Source: Galbitalea sp036271795 (GTDB lineage: Bacteria > Actinomycetota > Actinomycetes > Actinomycetales > Microbacteriaceae). Taken from it: DNA of 64,000 nt. The notes beneath the pieces were generated by a model. That model was not told the DNA's origin, did not search any database, and worked only from the letters and a program-made list of their open reading frames with translations. A program made the position numbers and the translations under genes. Location of the stretch: positions 22,019 through 86,018 of the forward strand of contig DATAZY010000009.1 in the NCBI GenBank assembly GCA_036271795.1, written 5' to 3'. This document shows positions 58,928-64,000 of the stretch, one piece after another. Position 1 is the first letter of the stretch, and every line of letters starts with the position of its first letter.

Positions 58928-59620
58928 TCAGTTGAGCGAGACACCACCGTTTGCGACCGTGAGTGCTTCGCACGAGATTTCCTGCGCGACTTTCACTCGC
59001 GAATCAGATGCCGCCACGCCCGAGACGACAGTTGAGGCCGTCCCGGCGGAGGCCTTGCTGCCATCGGTGTTCAGGTTCAGCGGCGTCTTGGTCACCGTGT
59101 AGGTGCCACCGCTCAGCGTGGCTTGGTACTGCACGACGTAGCCGAGCGAGCATCCGACACCCGATCCGGTCCCGGCGAAGTCGTTGAAGTCGAGCACGTA
59201 CTGGGCGCCCTGAAAGTTCTTGGTCTCGACCCAGGCGCAGTTGACGAAGAAGTGCACGTAGGCGGCGCGGTTGTCGTCCACGAGGCTCACGATGCGGTGG
59301 TCGTTGAGCTGCGCGATGAATCCTTCGCGACTGGCGGGCGATGCCGTCGACAGCGGATAGCTGAAGGTTGCGCCCGACGCGGTCGTGACGCCGAATTCGA
59401 GACTCGGGTTATCCGAGATCCATTCCGTGTCGGGGCGGCCGTCGCCATCCACGTCGATCGTCGGATGCATCACCGCGCCCGCGGGAATGCTTGCCGAGTT
59501 CGCGGGACACCCTGCCCCTGTTGCCGTTGCCGTGCCGGTCGCCGTGGGCGTGGGGCTCGGCGATGCGGAGGGTGTGCTCGAGCTTGTCGACACCGGCGGC
59601 GCACCCGCCACGTTCGTCAT
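58928..59620 (-). CDS. Hypothetical protein with Ser/Thr/Pro linker, N-terminus odd
   Basis: A 230-residue protein. Residues ~10-45 are a Ser/Thr/Pro/Ala linker (TSSSTPSASPSPTPTATG), typical of the stretch following a lipoprotein or membrane anchor, but no signal peptide precedes it. After GAGCPANSAS comes DVDGDGRPDTEW, a calcium-binding-repeat-like loop, and a folded domain with conserved-looking Cys (FVNCAW, VGCSLG, ISCEAL). ATG 59620 is near the stop of the MFS gene (59643). It may be the surviving part of a secreted protein. Confidence 0.5.
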   Translation of the reverse strand: MTNVAGAPPVSTSSSTPSASPSPTPTATGTATATGAGCPANSASIPAGAVMHPTIDVDGDGRPDTEWISDNPSLEFGVTTASGATFSYPLSTASPASREGFIAQLNDHRIVSLVDDNRAAYVHFFVNCAWVETKNFQGAQYVLDFNDFAGTGSGVGCSLGYVVQYQATLSGGTYTVTKTPLNLNTDGSKASAGTASTVVSGVAASDSRVKVAQEISCEALTVANGGVSLN

Positions 59621-59642
59621 AGGTACATCGTGCTCAATCGCC

Positions 59643-61229
59643 CTACCGCGAAACGCCCGGCGGAAAGTAGTGCACCTCGGTCGGCTTCCCGTCGCCCAGC
59701 GCGACCACCGCATCCCGAATCTCGCGATCGTGCCCGGTGAACCGTTGCGTCTGCTGCCGTCGATACTCCGCCCAGGACGGCACGACGAAGCATTCGAGCA
59801 TCGTGTCCGAGTCCTCGCCGCTCTGATACAGCCGCCATCGGGTCGCGCCGGTGCGCCGCCGCGACTGGTCGAGTTCTTTCATCGCGACCTCGAACTCGGC
59901 GCGGTGCTTTGCGGCGACCCGGTAGGTGACCATGATCGTGACCGGGCCATCCGTCGGCTGCGGCTCGAAAACGAGCGTCGGCGTCGGCCAGGCTAGATCG
60001 ACGGTTCGATCGATGCGCCCGGTGGATGCGAGCAGCGGCAGCAGTGGAACGCTCGCCGCCACGAGCACCAGCAGTCCCGCGGTGATGGCTAGCGCGTACG
60101 GTGTCCCGATCCGCTGCGCGATGGCGCCCCAGAGATAGGAGCCGATCGCCATCGTCCCCATGAAGATCAGGATGTATGCCGCCGCGCCACGTGACCGCAC
60201 CCACTGAGCGAGCGTCAGTTGCAGCGAGGCGTTGAGCACAGTGAGCGTCCCGATCCAGGCGGCGCCGCAGAGGATGAGCAGCACGAACGCTGGAACGAAC
60301 GGCAGGAACGCCGCGCCCACAACCCCGATCGCATAGAGCAGCGCGCTGGCGACGAGGATGACGTTGTCCTTTACCCGCGCCCGCGCCAGCGGCAGCGTGA
60401 AGACGCCAACGACTGCACCGATCCCGAGCGCGCCGAGGAGCGCGCCATACCCGGCGGAGTTGAGGTGCATCCGCGCGGCGACCAGGGGGAGTAGCGCCCA
60501 GAGTGCGCTAGCCGGCAGCGCAAAAAGCGCCGCCCGCAACAGGATGCGTCGCACGAGACCAGCGGACGCGATGTACCGAACGCCGGAGCCGAGTGCGCCC
60601 CAGAACGGCTCGCGGTCGTTCAGCCCGGGCTGCGGCTCGCGCTTCCACCAGAGCAGCGCGATTGCCGCGGCTATGAAGCTGACGGCGTTGATCCCGAAGA
60701 CGACGGCCGTCCCGAAGAGTGAGAGGACGATCCCGGCCAACGCCGGACCGATGGCGCGCGCGCCGTTGACGGTGACGCCGCCGAGGCCGGATGCAGCGGA
60801 AATCTGTTCGCGCGGAACGAGCTCCGGCTGGATCGACTGCCACGCCGGACTAGTGAGTGCGGATGCCGCCCCGAGCAGGAACGTGAAGAGGAGCAGCAGC
60901 CCGGGCGTGAGCCCGTGCGACGCGGTCAGGATCGTCAGGCCGATTGTGATGATCGCGCTCGCGATCGATCCCCAGATGAGCAGTTTGCGGCGGTCGAGCG
61001 AGTCCGAGAGGACGCCGGCGGGAAGCGACAGCAGGAGCGCGGGGGCCAGGCTCGCGGTTTGCACGAGCGCGATGATGACCGCGCCAGCGGCGCTCTCGAC
61101 CAGGTACCACTGGGCGCCGACCGTCTGCATCCAGGTGCCGATGTTGGACCCGAGCTGCGCGATCCAGAGCACGCGAAAGATGGGTATCGCGAGCGGTGCC
61201 CACGGTGAGATCGCAGCAGTCTTTGCCAT
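59643..61229 (-). CDS. MFS transporter (DHA3/EntS-like) with C-terminal ABM-like domain
   Basis: A 528-residue protein. Residues ~1-410 are a 12-helix MFS domain (RVLWIAQLGSNIGTWMQTVGAQWYLV in parts, GVLSDSLDRRKLL as motif A). The last ~110 residues form a soluble domain starting PVTIMVTYRVAAKHRAEFEVAMKELD (parts) and ending TEVHYFPPG, similar to ferredoxin-like ABM domains. This fusion is known in the MFS_3 group (transmembrane secretion effector). Drug or siderophore efflux is possible. Start ATG at 61229. Confidence 0.83.
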   Translation of the reverse strand: MAKTAAISPWAPLAIPIFRVLWIAQLGSNIGTWMQTVGAQWYLVESAAGAVIIALVQTASLAPALLLSLPAGVLSDSLDRRKLLIWGSIASAIITIGLTILTASHGLTPGLLLLFTFLLGAASALTSPAWQSIQPELVPREQISAASGLGGVTVNGARAIGPALAGIVLSLFGTAVVFGINAVSFIAAAIALLWWKREPQPGLNDREPFWGALGSGVRYIASAGLVRRILLRAALFALPASALWALLPLVAARMHLNSAGYGALLGALGIGAVVGVFTLPLARARVKDNVILVASALLYAIGVVGAAFLPFVPAFVLLILCGAAWIGTLTVLNASLQLTLAQWVRSRGAAAYILIFMGTMAIGSYLWGAIAQRIGTPYALAITAGLLVLVAASVPLLPLLASTGRIDRTVDLAWPTPTLVFEPQPTDGPVTIMVTYRVAAKHRAEFEVAMKELDQSRRRTGATRWRLYQSGEDSDTMLECFVVPSWAEYRRQQTQRFTGHDREIRDAVVALGDGKPTEVHYFPPGVSR

Positions 61230-61259
61230 CGTGATCAGCCTAATTGGGACTGTGACTCG

Positions 61260-61856
61260 TCACGCTTTCTGCTTTAATCCTGCCAGCGCGAGCGCAAGCC
61301 AGCCGAGCTCGGCTGCGAGAAAGATTCGCTCGACGAGTCCTGGCGCGCCGAATGGATGGAGTATCAGCAGCAGCGTGACGACTCCGACGATCGCGAGAAC
61401 CCGTCGGGCAGCGACGAAGCGTCCTCGCGTGGCCGGGCCGAACGACATCCCAAGCGTGGCAACGGCGACTGCGACAAACGCGATGCCGGCGAGAATCAGG
61501 TGGATGCCGCCGCTGACCAGGTGTGGATATCCGACCGGGTTGTCGGGGAAAAGCGCGAGCAGTGCGGAGGCGACCGCCCAGATCCAGAGCAGGATTGCAG
61601 TCCAGCGGCTCGCGATACCCGCTCTTCGGAGCGCAATGATGGCGAACGCGGAGAGCACCCCGCGCAGGACGAAGTTGACATCCATCAGCCAGGCGAACCG
61701 TCCGCGGCCGTAGTCACTCTCGTAGTTCTTGAGCAGGCTGTAGTCGGGGCGCAGGAATGCGAGCACGATGTCGATGACGACGTAGAGCAGGATGCCAGCG
61801 AGGGCGAGATTCGCCCAGGCTCGGGTCGCGGGCGGCGGGGGAGTTGCGGCGGTCAC
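61260..61856 (-). CDS. DUF998-like integral membrane protein
   Basis: A 198-residue polytopic protein with about six hydrophobic helices: ALAGILLYVVIDIVLAFL, FVLRGVLSAFAIIALRR, AILLWIWAVASALLALF, IHLILAGIAFVAVAVATLG, VLAIVGVVTLLLIL and FLAAELGWLALALAGL (one line each). NYESDYGRGRFAWLMDVNF between helices 1 and 2 is characteristic of the DUF998 family as I know it. The function is unknown. Start: ATG at 61856. Confidence 0.75.
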   Translation of the reverse strand: MTAATPPPPATRAWANLALAGILLYVVIDIVLAFLRPDYSLLKNYESDYGRGRFAWLMDVNFVLRGVLSAFAIIALRRAGIASRWTAILLWIWAVASALLALFPDNPVGYPHLVSGGIHLILAGIAFVAVAVATLGMSFGPATRGRFVAARRVLAIVGVVTLLLILHPFGAPGLVERIFLAAELGWLALALAGLKQKA

Positions 61857-61877
61857 CCGTCTAGTATCGATGCTGGT

Positions 61878-62156
61878 CTACAGCGAGGGCATCTTCCATT
61901 CCTCGAAGAATTCGTCCGCGGTCATCCTGCGGAGGTCGCCCTGGACGGTCTTGAGCATTGCATCGGGGGAGCCGAGGTCGGCGGGCGTGCGCACGATCAC
62001 CTTGCCGTCATCCTTGCGTCGGATCACGAGATCTTTGACGACGGGCTTTTCGGGGCGAAGTTCGTCGTCGGCGGTTGGCACAATTTTGAGCCGCCGCGAG
62101 TGCGACTTCTCTCGTTCGACTATGGCAGCTTCATAGACGGTGGATGCGGGTTCCAT
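61878..62156 (-). CDS. Small hypothetical protein behind the toxin-antitoxin pair
   Basis: A 92-residue charged protein, mostly Lys/Arg/Asp/Glu, with no family I recognise. DLVIRRKDDGKVIVRTPADLG and a C-terminal MTADEFFEEWKMPSL are the clearest parts. It follows the toxin gene on the same strand by about 45 bases (or 14 bases if it starts at GTG 62186). ATG 62156 is used, but there is no obvious Shine-Dalgarno for either start. It may be part of the same unit. Confidence 0.5.
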   Translation of the reverse strand: MEPASTVYEAAIVEREKSHSRRLKIVPTADDELRPEKPVVKDLVIRRKDDGKVIVRTPADLGSPDAMLKTVQGDLRRMTADEFFEEWKMPSL

Positions 62157-62200
62157 CAATTCAGTGTGGGCCCCGACTCTGGACACTTCCTGAGCGATTG

Positions 62201-62470
62201 CTATCGGTCTGAGCCATCGTAGAGTTCTCGGCGATGACCGAGTGTGACCACAACGATGACTAACACATCGTGATCGATGGTGTAAATGACTCGATAGTCG
62301 CCGACCCGAACACGGAAACCGGATCGGCCCCGAAGCGCCCGGGAGGCCGGCGGTCGGGGATCCTGACCGAGCAGAACAATGGCGGCCTGGATTCGCAGCC
62401 GGACGGGCGTATCGAGCTTTCTCAGCGCCCGACTAGCCGCGGGAAGTAGCTCGATTCGGTACGCGCTCAC
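62201..62470 (-). CDS. RelE/ParE-family toxin
   Basis: An 89-residue protein with the RelE/ParE fold signature: YRIELLPAASRALRKLD, ALRGRSGFRVRVGDYRVIYTIDHD (in parts) and the C-terminal VVTLGHRRELYDG. The strong RVRVGDYRVIY strand is characteristic. RelE members cleave mRNA on the ribosome; ParE members inhibit gyrase. Here YRVIYTI and the C-terminal GHRRELY (His-Arg-Arg) favour the RelE side. ATG overlaps the antitoxin stop by 4 bases (ATGA). Confidence 0.85.
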   Translation of the reverse strand: MSAYRIELLPAASRALRKLDTPVRLRIQAAIVLLGQDPRPPASRALRGRSGFRVRVGDYRVIYTIDHDVLVIVVVTLGHRRELYDGSDR

Positions 62471-62706
62471 TCCCAGCCGAGCTCGGTTATCACGTCTTCC
62501 CAGGGAATCGACGAGCCACCCTCAGCCATCGCTGCATCAAAAGCTGCGATGTCCTCCGCATCCTCCAGCGCCGTCATCAACTCGTCGTACCGCTCGGGGC
62601 TCACGAGCACGGCGGCCGGATGTCCGTAGCGCTCAAGGATGACCGCCTCGGTCTGAGCGAGCTCGACCACCTGTGGCAGCTTGTCCCGCGCTTCACTGAT
62701 CTTCAT
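62467..62706 (-). CDS. Phd/YefM-family antitoxin
   Basis: A 79-residue antitoxin. The N-terminal DNA-binding half begins MKISEARDKLPQVVELAQTEAVILERYG (in parts: ISEARDKLPQVV, EAVILERYGHPAAVLV), and the acidic C-terminal tail (EDAEDIAAFDAAMAEGGSS) should wrap the toxin. ATG 62706 is adopted; in-frame GTG 62715 is also possible. It is translationally coupled to the toxin and probably represses its own promoter at the inverted repeat 62723-62751. Confidence 0.83.
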   Translation of the reverse strand: MKISEARDKLPQVVELAQTEAVILERYGHPAAVLVSPERYDELMTALEDAEDIAAFDAAMAEGGSSIPWEDVITELGWE

Positions 62707-62722
62707 TCTCGCCACGCTCGAA

Positions 62723-62751
62723 TCGTACAATACCAAACCTATATCGTACGA
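62723..62751. promoter_or_regulatory. Inverted repeat upstream of the antitoxin
   Basis: TCGTACAATA (62723-62732) and TATCGTACGA (62742-62751) form 10-bp arms with one mismatch. On the minus strand TATTGT (complement of 62727-62732) is a plausible -10. The location just upstream of the antitoxin start suits autorepression by the antitoxin-toxin complex. Confidence 0.55.
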
Positions 62752-62837
62752 GTTGCAGGTCCGAGTCGAGGTCGGAGTTCGTCGTCATGCGCCGACGGTA
62801 TCGACTTACTGGTGCAGGCTGCACGAATTGTCCACAC

Positions 62838-63251
62838 CTACTCCGACACTTCCCCTACTCGATCCAGCAGGTCGCGCAACGTCCTGACCTCTGCGCCTGA
62901 CAGGCTCGCGAACGACCGCTCGCTCACCGCGCGCGTCACAGCCGTCCCGGCTTCGAGCATCCGTCGTCCTTCGTCGGTGAGGGCGTGCTCAACTCTTCGG
63001 CCCTTGCCGGAGGTCCTCACGATGAGCCCCTGTGCCTCAAGTCGGTTCGCAAGAGTCCCGAACGCCTGATCGCTCTGAAACGTGGTGATCGCCAGGTCGT
63101 GCGCGGAGGAGTCCGGCGACTCGGAGATCGCGCGCAGGGCATCCCACTGTACGAGCGTCGTCCCGATCGCGGACAGCGCGCGGTCTGCGGAGCGATGGTT
63201 TCGGTATTGCGCGCGCTTGAGCAATCGCCCGGTCTCCTGCTGGAAGGTCAC
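62838..63251 (-). CDS. MarR family transcriptional regulator
   Basis: A 137-residue winged-helix protein. Recognition helix region AHDLAITTFQSDQAFGTLANRLE, then wing LIVRTSGKGRRVEHALTDEG. A conserved D/E-rich tail helps dimerise. It starts with GTG 63251. Divergent from the alpha/beta hydrolase, with a 22-bp palindrome between the starts that should be its operator. It lacks recognisable redox cysteines, so an organic ligand is more likely than peroxide. Confidence 0.85.
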   Translation of the reverse strand: MTFQQETGRLLKRAQYRNHRSADRALSAIGTTLVQWDALRAISESPDSSAHDLAITTFQSDQAFGTLANRLEAQGLIVRTSGKGRRVEHALTDEGRRMLEAGTAVTRAVSERSFASLSGAEVRTLRDLLDRVGEVSE

Positions 63252-63273
63252 GCGCGCAACTGTATCAGCTTGC

Positions 63274-63295
63274 GTATATAAACATGTTGATATAC
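63274..63295. promoter_or_regulatory. 22-bp palindromic operator between MarR and hydrolase
   Basis: GTATATAAACA-TGTTGATATAC (63274-63295) is palindromic except for one mismatched pair of 11, centred on ACATGT. It overlaps the hydrolase promoter: -35 TTGCGT (63270-63275), 17-bp spacer, -10 TACAGT (63293-63298), with 7 bases to ATG 63306, so the hydrolase mRNA is probably leaderless and directly blocked by the repressor. Confidence 0.65.
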
Positions 63296-63305
63296 AGTCT
63301 CAACC

Positions 63306-64000
63306 ATGACAAATTCACCTTTCGCCGAGGTTTCCGAACTGGGAACCGGCCGCCCCGTCCTTCTCCTTCACGGCGGCGGCGGACCGTTCACCACCGCCCT
63401 CCTCGCCCAGCACCTCGCTGAAACGACCCACGTCATCGCCCCGACGCATCCCGGCTTCAACGGCACCGCGCCCGTCGAGAGCATCAGCAAGGTTCGCGCA
63501 CTCGCGGATGCCTACGCGCAGTTCCTGATCGAGCGCGATCTGCGCGACGTGATCGTCGTCGGATCCTCGGTTGGTGGATGGCTCACCGCCGAACTTGCGC
63601 TGAGCGAGGCGGCCGATCGGCTCGCCGGCATCGTCATCATCAATGGTCTCGGCATCGAGGTCGACGGTCACCAGATTCTCGACGTTCGCGGGATGGCTCC
63701 GCAGGAGCTCGCCCAATACAGCTTCCACGACCCGTCGAAGCTTCAGGTTCCGCCGCCGACCCCGGAGGGTCTCGCGAAAGCGCAAGGCAACGCCGCGGCT
63801 CTCGCCGCCTTGACGCAGGATGCGGACACGGACTCGGCCCGTCTGTCCGGCATCCATACCCCGACTCTCGTGATCTGGGGCGCCTCCGACCGCGTCGTCG
63901 ACCCCGACTACGGTCGCGCTTACGCGGCGGCGATTCCGGATGCCCGTTTCGAGCTCATCCCGAACGCTGGTCACCTGCCCTACCTCGAAAACGCCCCCGC
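63306..64000 (+). CDS. Alpha/beta hydrolase, 3' end outside window
   Basis: The first 231 residues of an alpha/beta-hydrolase-fold protein; it is open to the last base. The oxyanion-hole HGGGGPF segment, nucleophile elbow GSSVGGW (Ser), a late-strand Asp in WGASDRVVDPDYG and NAGHLPYLENA (catalytic His) are visible. Typical members are 260-270 residues, so about 30-40 are missing. The divergent MarR gene suggests induction by a toxic ester or lactone, but the substrate is not known. Confidence 0.85.
   Translation, partial: MTNSPFAEVSELGTGRPVLLLHGGGGPFTTALLAQHLAETTHVIAPTHPGFNGTAPVESISKVRALADAYAQFLIERDLRDVIVVGSSVGGWLTAELALSEAADRLAGIVIINGLGIEVDGHQILDVRGMAPQELAQYSFHDPSKLQVPPPTPEGLAKAQGNAAALAALTQDADTDSARLSGIHTPTLVIWGASDRVVDPDYGRAYAAAIPDARFELIPNAGHLPYLENAP

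Noticed and set aside
1..64000. Prophage, integrase, transposase or rRNA genes
   Set aside because: No integrase, transposase, capsid or rRNA sequence was recognised in the window.

Overview
The window is high-GC DNA from an actinobacterium, most likely a member of the Microbacteriaceae. The evidence is GTG/TTG starts, 1-4 bp start/stop overlaps, several promoters whose -10 box sits 6-7 bases before the start codon (leaderless mRNAs), and the gene set glmU, prs, rplY, pth and mfd. The family assignment is an inference from gene content and codon style; no rRNA is present to confirm it.

Layout. 1-3.3 kb: end of a molybdenum-cofactor operon (Mog/MoaB-like, MoaE), an ABC-F ATPase, a MarR regulator and tRNA-Gln(TTG). 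3.4-8.1 kb: a ROK regulator and a xylose-type ABC importer (XylF, a one-domain XylG, XylH). 8.1-12.7 kb: glmU, prs, a small membrane protein and gnd. 12.8-39.8 kb: a large sugar-acid catabolic region. 39.8-43.1 kb: an FAH-family enzyme, gluconokinase, a 2-hydroxyacid dehydrogenase and a quinone-oxidoreductase-like protein. 43.1-47.9 kb: a UvrA-like protein, an EmrB/QacA-type MFS pump and its divergent TetR regulator. 47.9-49.9 kb: a TIM-barrel isomerase and Gfo/Idh oxidoreductase pair. 50-56.8 kb: rplY, pth, a small hypothetical, an NAD-dependent epimerase and mfd. 56.8-64 kb: NmrA-like/MarR pair, cell-envelope proteins, an MFS exporter, a DUF998-like protein, a YefM/RelE-like toxin-antitoxin pair, and a divergent MarR / alpha-beta hydrolase pair cut by the window end.

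The sugar-acid region reads as one regulated system. D-glucuronate goes through UxaC, UxuB, ManD, KdgK and Eda to pyruvate and glyceraldehyde-3-phosphate. D-glucarate goes through GudD and KdgD to 2-oxoglutarate semialdehyde and then to 2-oxoglutarate by KGSADH. A fuconate-dehydratase-like enzyme plus a XylX-like FAH enzyme could feed pentonates or related acids into the same semialdehyde. An eight-gene ABC-transporter operon at 12.9-20.8 kb carries enzymes whose substrates cannot be assigned from sequence (TIM-barrel isomerase, SDR, Gfo/Idh, two-domain VOC protein, Ldh2-type dehydrogenase).

The most interesting signal is a set of five matching 18-bp operators (core GGCAAY-N2-RTTGCC) placed at the five promoter regions of this system: 12811, 22388, 25047, 30956 and 36630. 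The LacI-family gene at 22509 is the obvious candidate regulator. Four of the five carry a third half-site exactly 10 bp away, and at three promoters the half-site itself seems to serve as the -35 box. The region lies between prs and rplY, genes that sit close together in many actinobacteria, so it may be an accessory block inserted into a housekeeping neighbourhood.
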